The position numbers and the translations under genes were made by a program. From NCBI RefSeq assembly GCF_945859705.1, contig NC_079137.1, positions 74,298,277 through 74,362,276 of the forward strand: a DNA stretch of 64,000 nt, in the 5' to 3' direction. The notes under the pieces are model-generated. The model was given only the letters and a program-made list of their open reading frames with translations. It was not told the origin of the DNA and ran no database searches. Shown piece by piece: positions 46,536 through 58,483 of the stretch. The stretch's first letter is position 1; the number at the start of each line of letters is the position of its first letter. The DNA comes from Episyrphus balteatus. Its lineage: Eukaryota; Arthropoda; Insecta; Diptera; Syrphidae.

Positions 46536-48900
46536 AGCTTTAAAAGTGACTTTATAAGAATACATTTTTTAAAATTATAGAACAATATTTTGAGTATGTG
46601 GCATATGATCCAGCCGTACTATTTTTCGAACTACCTCGTATTTTAAAGGATGGCATGTTTGTTCCTTCATAACTTATTATCTACTTATTATATTTTTAAA
46701 AATGAGGTATTGTTGGAATCGTATTGCTTGTCGGCTGGTTATAAGCTCTAAGAAGATTCATTTAAAGAAATATGGTATCATGTAGAGACAAAAGTCATAA
46801 ACTTGTGATGCAAAATCTTTCCTTGTCTGCACTTGACGTTTCTTTGTTTTTTTTTTTTTTTCTTTTGTTTTTTAATATCTTTATGATTTCAATAAGAATG
46901 AGAAGTACTTTTGTACTCAGATTTGTCTGTACGTGACGGTAACATTTGTTAAATTTTACTTGAAAGTTCACATTAACTAAATTTGTCAAAGATCTATGCA
47001 TGCGTATTATTATTAAAGTGGCAACCCTAAATTCACTTCCACATGATAGCTATTGCTCTTTTGTGCCAGGTAGAAGTGGGTTGTAATAATACTCTACATT
47101 TAACGATCATAAATCATTTTCTTGGGAAAGAATCGTACTAACAAAAAGTACAAAAGGTACCACACAAAAACAGAAGACCAAAAAAAAATTCAATCTATGG
47201 TTTGAAAAAAAAAAAAAAACGAGCGCGTAAAAAAAATGAAAGGAAACAGATTCGCAATGTCAACATTGTCACAAACATGCGTCATCCTTCATGCACACAC
47301 ACGGGGGACTACAACGACTCACGACAACGATACGACACACTTTTCATGTTACACTCCTGGCATGTGACTCATGTATTAATCATGTTTTACTTCAGATTAT
47401 TGCGCTCCTGCTTCCTTTTCAGCAAAACGACGATGACACGCTGTGTGTGTGTGATGTGACATTGTAAGGATATTCGCGCTGTTTGCTGATATCTGCTCCT
47501 TCAAATTCATCAATTCAATGATGACGCGATGATGGAAAAATTGTTTTTTATTTTTGTATTATTTTTTTATTTCATTTATGTTTATTTTTTGTAAAAAAAA
47601 AAAAATTGTCTTCTCCACTTGAAAACACTTAAATGAATATTTTGAAGGGCAAATCTATAAATAAATATGTCAAGTACACATGAGAGATGAGATTATAGTA
47701 TATGTGTGGTGACAGATTGGTAGTTAGTCTGAACTAACAGAGGCGCACAAATAATGATTCAACAACCAATTTAAAAAGAAAATTGGGGTTAAGAGGCGAA
47801 ATGTAACCTAGAACAGGGTGTCTCAATACTCAATCTCAAAACTGCTAGTTTTTTGTGTATGACATCTGTCATCGAAAGGACTTTTCATAGCAAGAATTAG
47901 CATCTGTCAAATTGTAAAATAGCTGAGTAAAGGTCGATTCAAGTTATCAAACACATGAATCAAAATTAGAATTGTTTACAGATAAGAGCAATAGAAACTT
48001 TATCTGTCATTTTGACGTTTATTGACTTTGTGTTATTTAATTGAGATCCAAACAAAATCATTATCATTTTTTTTTTTACATTAATAGCGAGAAAATGGCT
48101 AGTCAATATAATTATACAAAAGATTTATTGGTGACCTTTTCGTACTGGCGATGGCAGCTTTGTTTGCATGTCAAATCATACAAACGTCAAATATTAACAA
48201 ACAAAGTTAGGCTAAGGTTTAAGGGTCATTTTATCTGAAAAGATTGAGCAGTAATTTTGACGTTTTAGGACCTCCAATTACGAGTTTAGAGACAAAATTG
48301 GAAAAAATAATTTCAATGTTTCTATTAAAGAAAAAGCACCCTTTACATAGTTTAGTTATTTCTTGTTAGTTAACCAATATTGTGGAAGGTTAAGTTTCTT
48401 TTTTAACTTTATTATTGTCGCGGAAATTTGTAAGGGTTCTTATGAACGTAATAGAAGAGTTTTTTTTATTGAATTCCTGCAGTTCTTTGTAATAAACTTT
48501 TTTTTTTTTTTTTTGCTATAAGCTGACGCAATTAGAGTCTTATAACGGTTATTATTAAGAGTTTGTTTATTCTTTTAAGGTTTGTAGCTAATTAACTAAA
48601 GTTTAATTTAATAAAAAGAAAACTTATGAAATAAATTAGTTTCTTATATTTTTGTTTCTTTTTAAAATGGGTAAACGGCGGCGATAGTCAAGTACTTTAA
48701 CTGTCATATCAACTTTTATTGACGTTTAGTTTCGTAAGCTTCAAACAAATTACTTAAAACAGCAGAAAACATTTTTTTTCATACAAAAACGATGATTTTG
48801 AAATACAGCATGGATAATTCCACAGAAAAATGTGACAATATTTGAAGGCAACGGTGAACGTCAAATAAATCAATCAATGGTTGACATTACCCATAAGCAG
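46536..48900. other. Non-coding DNA
   Basis: No gene recognised; AT-rich with homopolymers. The ORF at 47202-47459 has no domain pattern. Confidence 0.45.
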
Positions 48901-48904
48901 ATGA

Positions 48905-49030
48905 TTATTCGATCTAGTACTATAATAATTAATAAATGATCTTCATGCTCGAGTAGATAGGATGAGTAGCTGATTGTACTAGATTTCTACTCATGAGTAG
49001 TCTACTACCTCTAAAGGCACGCAGCTAATG
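48905..49030. mobile_element. CTCATGAGTAG-type MITE, copy A
   Basis: Contains ATCTAGTACTA, TGTACTAGATTTCTACTCAT and GAGTAGTCTACTACCTC, ending TAAAGGCACGCAGCTAAT. The same words appear in the copies at 50144-50380 and 50400-50574. Left end unresolved. Confidence 0.6.
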
Positions 49031-50143
49031 ACGTTTTAAGGAACACAAATTGATGATAGTTTGTAATAGAATTATTGTAATAGAATATTAAATTTAAAAC
49101 TTCAAAGTTTAAAATTGTAGTGAAAAAGCTTTTGACAAAAAATAAATGTTCGGTATTTGTAGGATCTTTAAGCTAACATTCATGAAGTTTCTCTCTTTTA
49201 AAGTTCACATTCTATTACAAAAAATCTATACTACTAATCATCATCAATCGACCCATTCATTTCGTTCTTTCTCTGATGAAATGAATTATGTCAATAAATA
49301 CACTTCACTTACAAAGTAAACTCTCAGCATTTTCCACACGACAACATTCACTTAGATATAAAATGCATTTTTATCCAACAAAGATAGGTACACTTGAATT
49401 CACCACAGCAAAAAAAAAACGAACCCTTAACCAAACTATGTACTATATAAAAAATCAATATTTCATTGTCAGCTTAACAATCAATAAATTTTTATCATTG
49501 TCATCGAAATAAAAAAAAAAGAATATAAATAAAACGACAGGACACAAAATAAAAATCCAAAGCAAAAACCTTTCACTCAGATTACATCGTAAAAAAAATC
49601 TTGCAAATAATATTTTTTTTTCTTTACTCTGTTCACTACAAGGAGTATCTCTGATTTTGTGAAAATATTGTGAAAATCAGTTTTGTGCAGCAACAGCGAT
49701 ATGTCATAGAGTGAAAGTTTAGTACTTTTTTCATCTTTCTAGATTTTTTTGTTGTTGTTGTGTCTGTGTGTCAGGATGGGTGCATTTATAAATTGATGGA
49801 TGACAGTAAAATGTTCGTCATTGAGTTTTATGATGAGTTAAGCCACCCGGTTGATATTTTATATACATATAGTTCCGTTTGTGACTTCTTTGTGTGGGGA
49901 AGAGACTTATGTCAAATGGAACGAAGTGGAAGAATTTATTGGGGGCAAAATAAGATATATAACTCTTTCTATGATAAATCATTTTGATGTGTAGGTATTT
50001 CGAAATAAGACATATTTTTAACATAGGATTTCATTTTGACATTTTGATGCAGAGAAAACTTAAGTCAGTGTCGATAAATGTTAAAATGAGACTATGAACT
50101 GCATTATTCGGAGACAAACTATCGAAATATCGCAAATTATCAT
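49031..50143. other. Non-coding DNA
   Basis: No gene recognised. The ORFs at 49288-49512 and 49760-49987 lack domain patterns or splice support. Confidence 0.4.
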
Positions 50144-50380
50144 ATTAGCTGTATTTCTTTGGAGATAATCGACTACTCATGATTAAAAATCTAGTACTAC
50201 GAACTATACATTGTATCGAACAATGTACTAGATCTACTAATCTACTAATGAGTAGTCTACCAGTAGTCTAGATCTAATACTACAATTTACACCATGATCT
50301 TCTAATCGAGGAGATAGGAATGTGTACCTGTTGTACTAGATTTCTACTCACGAGTAAACTACCACCTCCAATGAAACAGG
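50144..50380. mobile_element. CTCATGAGTAG-type MITE, copy B (possibly two halves)
   Basis: Starts ATTAGCTGTATTTCTTTGGAG, continues with AATCTAGTACTACGAACTA and TAATGAGTAGTCTACCAG, and then adds a second right half with TTGTACTAGATTTCTACTCA. It may be a nested or fused pair of copies. Confidence 0.6.
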
Positions 50381-50399
50381 GTTTATTACGCAAATTATC

Positions 50400-50574
50400 A
50401 TATTAGCTGTGCTCCTTTAGAGATAATAGACTTCTCATGAGTAAAAATCTAGTACTACGAACTACAAATTCTATCTACTCGAGCAGAATATCATGAGTTA
50501 AATAAATGTACTAGATCAACTTATCGTCTACTAATTAGTAGTCTACCCTCTATAAAGGAACGCATTATCAGAAA
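50400..50574. mobile_element. CTCATGAGTAG-type MITE, copy C
   Basis: TTAGCTGTGCTCCTTTAGAG at the left pairs with CTCTATAAAGGAACGCATT at the right; CTAGTAC and GTACTAG flank the centre. It begins with the same CAAATTATCATATTAGCTGT context as copy B, so flanking DNA was duplicated with it. Confidence 0.65.
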
Positions 50575-51720
50575 TAATATATTAGAATAAGATTGGTTTT
50601 CTGTTAGCTTTAACTCGAAAAGAGAGTAGCGAAAAGGAGGGTTATAAGTTCAACCAGTTTGTCTGCATGTTCATATAATCTCATATAACTTTTAAATGTG
50701 TTATCATAATTTGACAAGTGAGATATCGTTGAAAGCGTCTTCTTAATCTGCTGGTTATAGGTTATGTGACGTCACCTTAAATTGATAATTGCACCATCTA
50801 GAGGCAAAAGTCATAATACAATGGCCGTGGTCCTGGTCATACAGCTAAAATTTATTATTTTGTTAGGGTATGTTAATATTATCTATGCAAAAATTAAGTT
50901 AATAATTCTCGAAGCTTTAAAAGGTATTAAAACAATTTAAATAAATTTATCTCTGGTATTTTGTTTCCACTTTGATTAAATTAAATTGAATATTTTGGCC
51001 AAATATTGGTGAATATAAAATGTCAAATCAGTGTTGCGAAAAAAAAAAAACTTCTGCAACAGAACTCAAGTTCTATAGGTATATTTTATACACTTATTCA
51101 TATAATATTATGTTATGTACATATGTTTGTACAATTAATCAATTGAAATTTAATGAACAAAAATAAAAAAAAAATATTTTTTTGGTTAAGTTAATCAATG
51201 CGTGGATGTGTATTTCCGGTTGATAAAGCTGGCAAGGATTAAATGAGTGAGGATTTCCGGGACTTTGAATTCGTGTATTTTTTTTATTTTGAAAATTTAA
51301 TTATTCTGTTGCATTAATTTATTATAATACGTATAACCAAAACAGATCAGAGCTTGTTTTATATATATTCAAATATGTATAAAATTGTGTGAAATTATAA
51401 ATAAGAGTATGTTCCTGTTTTTTGTTTTTTTTTTTTTTTTTTTTTAGTAAATTTAAAGAATTAAGTCTCATTATATTGCTAATGGATTTAAATTCATGGA
51501 ATTAAGTTGAATATTAACCAACAAAATGAATAAAATGAAGGTACTTTTTAATTAAATTAATTGGATATATCAAAATCATGAGTTAAATTTAATTGAAAAA
51601 TTAAAGATAAAACACCCAACCGAAAGGTTACAATCATTAAACATTCTGTATTTCGCAATTCGATTATTTCGCTTCATCAATTTAGCTGTAAAGTAAAAGA
51701 AAGACAGTGCTTTGCATAAG
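50575..51720. other. Non-coding AT-rich DNA left of the satellite
   Basis: No gene recognised. It has AT content and poly-T tracts typical of the window, which makes the change to the GC-richer satellite at 51731 abrupt. Confidence 0.5.
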
Positions 51721-51730
51721 TATAACACAA

Positions 51731-53160
51731 TGCGACACAATGCGACACAACGCGACACAATGCGACACAATGCGACACAATGCGACACAACGCGACACAA
51801 CGCGACACAATGCGACACAATGCGACACAATGCGACACAATGCGACACAACGCGACACAATGCGACACAATGCTACACAACACGACACCACGCGACACAA
51901 CACGACACAACGCGACACAATACGACACAATGCGACACAACGCGACACAACGCGACACAACACGACACAACGCGACACAATGCGACACAATGCGACACAA
52001 CGCGACACAACGCGACACAATGCGATACAATGCGACACAACGTGACACAATGCGACACAACGCGACACAATGCTACACAACACGACACCACACGACACCA
52101 CGCGACACAACACGACACAACGCGACACAATACGACACAATGCGACACAATGCGACACAACGCGACACAATACGACACAATGCGACACAATGCGACACAA
52201 TGCGACACAATGCGACCCAATGCGACACAATGCGACAAAATGCGACAAAATGCGACACAATGCGACACAACGCGGCACAATGCGACACAATGCTACACAA
52301 CACGACACCACACGACACCACGCGACACAACACGACACAACGCGACACAATACGACACAATGCGACACAATGCGACACAATGCGACACAATGCGACACAA
52401 TGCGACACAATGCGACACAATGCGACACAATGCGACAAAATGCGACAAAATGCGACACAACGCGACACAACGCGACACAATGCTACACAATGCGACACAA
52501 TGCGACACAATGCGACACAACGCGACACAATGCGACACAATGCGACACAACGCGACACAATGCGACACAATGCGACACACCGCGACACAACACGACACAA
52601 CGCGACACAATGCGATACAATGCGACACAACGCGACACAATGCGACACAATGCGACACAACGCGACACAATGCGACACAACGCGACACAACGCGATACAA
52701 TGCGACACAACGTGACACAATGCGACACAACGCGACACAATGCGACACAACGCGACACAATGCGACACAATGCGACACAACACGACACAATGCGACACAA
52801 TGCGACACAATGCGACACAATGCGACACAACGCGACACAATGCGACACAATGCGACACAACGCGACACAATGCGACACAATGCGACACAACGCGACACAA
52901 CGCGACACAACGCGATACAATGCGACACAACGTGACACAATGCGACACAATGCGACACAATGCGACACAATGCGACACAACGCGACACAACGCGATACAA
53001 TGCGACACAACACGACACCACGCGACACAACACGACACAACGCGACACAATACGACACAATGCGACACAACGCGACACAACGCGACACAACACGACACAA
53101 TGCGACACAATGCGACACAATGCTACACAATGCGACAAAATGCGACACAATGCGACACAG
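51731..53160. repeat. 10-bp satellite, 143 units, no indels
   Basis: Consensus TGCGACACAA. Every one of the 143 consecutive decamers stays in register; only substitutions occur. The main variants are CGCGACACAA, CACGACACAA, TACGACACAA, CACGACACCA, TGCTACACAA, TGCGACAAAA and TGCGATACAA. Longer blocks recur: TGCTACACAACACGACACCA starts at 51871, 52071 and 52291. Because 10 is not a multiple of 3 and the unit has no stop in any frame on either strand, all six frames are open for hundreds of codons (up to about 400); these are artefacts, not genes. Confidence 0.98.
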
Positions 53161-53627
53161 TAAAAATTTCATTTTGACAAGAATGTCAAATTGATTGGCT
53201 TTACTTATCAAGAAGGACAAAGGGCCTCGCAAAGACCTGCATGCCGCCCGGAACCTCGCAATGTATAAGTCCGCCGCTGGTTCTATGTCCTTTCTCTTAA
53301 AACCTAAAAACCTACATTATAGACATTTCGGAAACGTATGTTCTTTTCTAAATCATCATTCTTGTCCAGGCTATTGTGTATGCAATTTTCTTCTCTTAAT
53401 TCTTAACAATGACTTCAAATACCACATCGTCATCAATTGTGCTTTCATTTCCAATCTTTTGTTCATTCCTTGACTAACCACATCCTTTCTCCACTTTTAT
53501 CCTATACATATATTCACCAGACAACAACACATAAAAAAAACTATCAATCATTAAGAACTTTATGACCTGTCAGAGAAGCCTAGTCCATATACTAAATCGT
53601 TTTTTCTCTTTTTTTTTTCAATTTTAG
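53161..53627. other. Region between satellite and the RBD-gene exons
   Basis: A GC-richer stretch at 53210-53285 (AAGGGCCTCGCAAAGACCTG onwards) is out of character, but no open frame with splice sites or domain pattern was found. It may be a decayed element or exon. Confidence 0.4.
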
Positions 53628-53723
53628 TTGAAGTCAAAAAGCCTCACTCATTTGGATGGTTTGGACTCAATGATAGCATGTCCGCATGGCTCAGCAGTTG
53701 GACAACAGCAAAAATCCCGCGTT
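53628..53723 (+). CDS. Internal exon a of a + strand gene with a Ras-binding-like domain
   Basis: The acceptor CAATTTTAG ends at 53627 after a long pyrimidine tract; the donor GTT|GTAAGT follows 53723. The exon is 96 nt, phase 0 at both ends, and reads LKSKSLTHLDGLDSM, then IACPHGSAVGQQQKSRV, with no stop. It joins in frame to the next exon at 53950. The upstream part of the gene, including its start, is not identified; exons may lie further left or outside the window. The product is not recognised from this exon alone. Support comes from strong splice sites and consistent phase with the next exon. Confidence 0.65.
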
Positions 53724-53949
53724 GTAAGTATTCAAGTGTGAAATTGGATTTTTTTGATTTTTTCTTTGCGTTCAAAAAAAAAATGAATCCTTAGTGACTT
53801 GGCGCTTATTTTGAGTGTTTTTTTTTTTTTGCCATATATCCCCTTTAGTTCAATTAGTTCCCTAGGCTATTTCTTTTTTTGTTCTTTCAATTTTACTTTG
53901 GTTTCTATTTTTCGCAAAATTGAAAATTTTCTTATCCCCCTCCAACAAG

Positions 53950-54474
53950 TCTGAACAATTGGAAACAGCATTGCCGCATCAAACACCATCGAAGCCTGCT
54001 GTAGCAACAGCCTACAGTCACCCGCCAACTGGCGCTTTGCACCATCATCACCACCATACCACCACTAGCGCCACCTACCAAACGCCTCCCTCACCCTCGC
54101 ATCATTACCCTTCCCCCTCCTCAGCAGTCGCTGGGACAGCACAGGTACATCATCATCATCCATCGATATCATCATCATCGACAACTTCGACAACATGCAA
54201 CAAAATGTGTTGCCTTGGAGGTGGCGCCACCGCCACAACCATCACCAGTTCGAGTGCATTGAGCCCGGTCGCAACTGGGGTGACCCTCGTCGCCGGTGCT
54301 AGCGCGTGCAATGCTTCTGGCAGTGGTATTGCTATTTCTTCCAGTGGGGTCTCTAGCGTTGGAACTGCCCCATCAGTGGCAACAGCAACAGGAGCTGGAG
54401 CAGCAGCAACAACGGTACACAAGAAGAAGTCATCGTTCATGACACGAAAAAAACCTCTTCTAACAAGGAGTGAG
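53950..54474 (+). CDS. Low-complexity exon b of the same gene
   Basis: The acceptor CCCCCTCCAACAAG ends at 53949; the donor GAG|GTAAGT follows 54474. The exon is 525 nt (175 codons, phase 0 at both ends). It starts SEQLETALPHQTPSKPAV and has a six-His run, Ser/Thr/Ala-rich tracts, CNKMCCLGGG, and ends in a basic segment KKKSSFMTRKKPLLTRSE. Base and codon use are much more GC-rich than the surroundings, as expected for a real exon. The region is probably intrinsically disordered. Such homopolymer-rich linkers are common in fly signalling proteins. The next recognised exon is 9 kb downstream. Confidence 0.8.
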
Positions 54475-55199
54475 GTAAGTAGTAAAGAGGACGGAATAGG
54501 GGATAGAGGATATAAATAATTACGGAGATCCTGCAATTGAAAACATTCCTTGGGGTTATTATGGCTTGGCTGTCGGTCGGTTGGGACTTGGAGCTGTGTC
54601 TTTGGTTATATTTCCTTGGACTCTTTTGCTGGGATGCACTTTGTTTTTGTCTCATTTCGAGGGGGTAATATATTGGTATATGTACAGTACGAGAGTGGCT
54701 CAAAGGGTGGATAACTAATTAACTTCCATGAACTCAGAGGTCCAATCACATAAAGAATCTTAGAGTAGTAGCTTGCTGTCTGAAAGAGTAATATTCTCTG
54801 TGCCCTGAAGCGTGCATTGAAGGCAGCAACATCGAACGAAACGAAACGAATACACCTACTTTAATTGATTTTAAAATTTATTGTTATTATTTAGTTTTTC
54901 TTTATTTTTTTTTTCTTATTGAATTTAATTGTGACTATTTTTCTTGGGAAATAGAAAATTAGAAAAAAAAATCTTCTTGACGGAAAGAGCGATGTATATT
55001 GATGGGGGCACAAGAATTGATGGATACACGTTCTCAGTAATGATGAAGACGAGAAATACTTCAAAAGCTATTTTTGGGTTAAGAGGTATTTAAGGTGAAA
55101 GGTCACACTAGGGCGCACCAATAGGAATAGGTTCTGACAATACCTGCTGACTTTTTTTGTTAGCGCCGCCAGCAGCAAGAAATTTTTTCAGATCAAAAT

Positions 55200-55960
55200 C
55201 GACTTTTTAACGTGGAAACTTGTGATTTTACGGATTCAACTCGTATTTTATGCGGGAAACTCTTAATTTTACTGAATAAGTCCCTGATTTTAACGAAGAA
55301 AATCTGGAATTTCTCTGATTTTACCAGTAAATCCTGTGATTTAACAAATGTGTCTTATGTTTTACCTGGTCACTTGTGATTTCGCATAATTGACTCGTGC
55401 TATACCGCCTATGTTTTTACCGGTGTGATCGGTAATTTTACCAAATGATTCATGGTTTTATCCGTGAAAAGTTTGCTTTCTCGGAGCAGTCCGTGATTTT
55501 ATTCGAAGATCTCCCTATTTTACTGGAGCAACACAGGTTTTTGGAATGGAAACCAGGAGTTTACAAGACCAATCCGTGGTTATAAAGTAGAAAACCATGA
55601 TTGTGTCCAATATATCCATGAATTAAGCGGTGAATCTAGTGATTCCAAACGAAGTGGGTGATTTTTCGGTTAAAGCCTGTGATTTTACGGGGCTGATTCG
55701 GATAACCTGTGATTTAACAAAAACAAGAGATTTCACGAGATAAATCCATATTTTGTGATTTTAATAATGTGCATTCATGACTTAATAGGATAAACGCTTG
55801 ATTTCACAGGAGCACTCCGTGATTTTAATCTCCAGCAAAACTCGTGATTTTACGGTTGAATTTCCGGTATGATTTCACTGCCGCGACTGGAGATTTTGCA
55901 GAGCAAATTTAAAGATTTACTTAAGTGATATTACAAAAGTGACTCGTGAATTTACAGGAA
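55200..55960. repeat. Degenerate minisatellite (CTCGTGATTTTACCGG-like units)
   Basis: Some thirty imperfect units of about 20-28 bp based on CTCGTGATTTTAC-GG, for example CTTGTGATTTTACGG, CCGTGATTTTATTCG and CTCGTGATTTTACGG. It is the reverse complement of the unit at 41386-41960, 13 kb away. Confidence 0.75.
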
Positions 55961-56396
55961 ATCTGTGATTATATTGGAACATCCGTTCACTAATTGGGTT
56001 AGGTATCCGCAACAATACCTAATTTTATATTTCGAAGATTACTCTACAGGGATCTCGATTCTACCTCTTCACTGCTTCAACTAAAATCTCCGTGAGTAAG
56101 GTTTATAGGTTAAATTGTCTGAGGCCAACTAAGTGCTGGTTAATTTTTTGTTTCTCATTTTTTACGACGACGAATTTATTTTGCGAAATCATCGCAATGG
56201 GCTTTAGGTTTTTTACTTTTGTTTGAAAGCCGTTGCATTTGCTTGCTAATTTATTTAATAATAAAGTGCTTAAATGGGATATTGTACATTATTTTGAAAA
56301 ACTACTTTCGGTACACAAAACTCGTTACAGATTCAGTACGGTACAGTAGTCAACAAGACTTTTATGTACATACTTAATTTATACATTCAATAAAGA

Positions 56397-56480
56397 TGCA
56401 TTTAGTACAGATTTATATGCACTTAGTACACATTTACATGTAATAGGTACAGATTTATATGAAATTAGTACAGACTATGT
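56397..56480. repeat. Short tandem repeat, four units of about 21 bp
   Basis: ATTTAGTACAGATTTATATG is followed by CACTTAGTACACATTTACAT, GTAATAGGTACAGATTTATA and AAATTAGTACAGACTATG: four imperfect head-to-tail copies. More GTACA words lie nearby (56310-56360). Confidence 0.75.
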
Positions 56481-57026
56481 GGACTGATTTATGAACTTTA
56501 AGACTAGTACCCAAATAGAATTTCTTACTGTGCATCTTTATTTTCTATTTTCTAATCATTTAAGATTATATTTAACAAACATATTTTATTGAAAAAACTT
56601 TCGTACAACGATCGAGGACGCAACCACTAAATCTTTTTACTGTAGAAAATCTTGTGCCTCTCTTTCATGATAAAAATAGTTTTCCTCTATGAAAAAAAAA
56701 GTTCATACAAAAGTTATTGTACTTTGTACTTTCATACTACTATCTTGCATTATTAATTGTATTTATTGCACTACTTGCATTATTAATGCATATCTTAGTT
56801 AAAAGTCATTGAGTACACTTCAACTGACTCATTACATAAATTTCTGTTCAAAGTACATGACAGTCTGAGTGTAATTTAGTACATGAATTTGAGGGAGTTA
56901 GCAAAATTGGCTACTGAATCTTTCAGCACATTTTTGAAAACACAAAGGTTGAAATAACTCCAAGTCTTGCATTAACTGATTAATCAGCGATTAATTGAAT
57001 CAATTTCATAGTCTCTACACAACTGC

Positions 57027-58483
57027 CGTCGCTATGCTGCCAAAACGCACTAAGTCAAAAAACATAGTTTTGAGTAAATCGATTTTTAAGATTATTTCTC
57101 TTGTGAAAATTCAATGTTAACTGTTATTTGTCAGATAATCACTTTAAACACAAACTCAACATTTTGACATTAGTTTCCAAAAACTTTTTTGGTTTTTGAA
57201 TAACAAAAATCATAATTATGTGAACAAAAGTAGAAAAAGCCATGACTTAGTGCCTTTTACCTGTAATGATTTGCAATTATTTGTTCGTAATGAATACTTT
57301 TCTGCCATATGAAGTTAACGGAAACAACATTATAGCACAAAAGTAAAGACAAAATCTCAATTATACCTAGTTAAATCAGAAATTTTACAACGTAGAAGAA
57401 TTAAAAACAAGTAACTATTAAAAGAAGGCTTTAAAAATGGAAGCAATTTAAAATAATCTCTTCCATCTAATACATCTAGTTCTGGAAGGAAATCTTTTGT
57501 CTAACATTTTGATGGTAATGATGAAAACCAAGAATGAAAAATTTCAGGAATAACACATTTCTTACAAATGAGGCGTTCAGAATAATAAAGGGTGAAGTCC
57601 ACTTCTCTATACATAAGTCGGATTTTTAAAGGTCTTTAAAATTAAGGGTTTTGTTCTATATAAAATAATATACAAGAAAGAAATCTGTGAAACCTTTATT
57701 TCAAAAGTTCCTTTAGTTCTTGAGAAAAGGCTTTTCAAAGTTCAAAATAATGCACAAATTTCAAATGGACTTAACCCATTATTACTCTGAGCACCTCATA
57801 TATCAATCAGGTCTTTCTCCTAGTTGTGCTAATTTAAGAGGTTCGGTGCACCCTGTACAGTCTTGGCCATTTTTTTACCGGCAGATAATTAGGAACAGTA
57901 TTTCTCCCTCTTCGAAAATTCTTAAAAACGTTCAAGTTTCGAAAATTGTGGTCAAATTCATATTAAGTTTGAAGTATTCCCGGTTTATTTTTTTCGTATC
58001 GAAAACATTTAATTTGAAGCCAGTTAAGAACGAGAATTCTAATTCATTTTTAAAAGGTTATTAAGATTCATATAGAAAATTCAAGTCGTCTTTACTCGCT
58101 GATAAACTTATAATTTGTATTAATCTATTTACATTTGACCGCTTTTTTCTTACATTTACCTCACAAGATACTTTGTAAGTCATTTTTCAAATTTAAAAAT
58201 GCACTAAGTCTCATTAATGCTTTCTCTTGCTATAAACTGGTACTGATTTAATTTTTTTTGCGTTACAGGTAAAAAGCACTAAGTCAACTTAGTGCGTTGT
58301 GCCTGTATTAAAGTTTTTTTTTCTGACTTCGTGCAAAAATATACCTCAAATAATTCATAAAGTACGCCAAATATTTCTTAGTGTGGTATTTTACTAGATC
58401 GATATCATCATTCTGAACCGTTTTGCATTTAAATCTAAAAATCCTTAAAATATGACTTAGTGCGTTTTGGCAGCATAGCGACG
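57027..58483. mobile_element. Inverted-repeat DNA element with subterminal GCACTAAGTC motifs
   Basis: Perfect terminal inverted repeats of about 30 bp: CGTCGCTATGCTGCC continuing into AAAACGCACTAAGTCA on the left, and the reverse complement at the right end. The flanks are TGC at 57024-57026 and TGC at 58484-58486, a possible 3-bp target duplication. The decamer GCACTAAGTC, in either orientation and with up to one mismatch, occurs at 57047, 57244, 58201, 58276, about 58287, 58325 and 58454, clustered near both ends as transposase-binding sites often are. The 114-codon ORF at 57720-58064 shows no recognised domain. It is a non-autonomous or decayed DNA transposon. Confidence 0.85.

Noticed and set aside
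51682..53232. Very long ORFs (up to about 400 codons) on both strands in all frames
   Set aside because: They are a consequence of a stop-free 10-bp repeat read in every frame; there is no start context, no splice structure and no composition consistent with protein coding.
53205..53290. GC-richer segment that could be an exon (KKDKGPRKDLHAARNLAMYK in one frame)
   Set aside because: No acceptor/donor pair giving a consistent phase with exon a, and no recognised domain.
54156..54536. Minus-strand ORF of 126 codons opposite exon b
   Set aside because: It is the antisense shadow of a GC-rich low-complexity exon with consensus splice sites on the + strand.
41386..55960. CRISPR-like arrays from regularly spaced motifs
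   Set aside because: Units are degenerate, contiguous and without unique spacers, in eukaryotic DNA.
57720..58064. 114-codon ORF inside the inverted-repeat element as a transposase
   Set aside because: No recognisable transposase motif, biased AT-driven composition, and too short; left unassigned.
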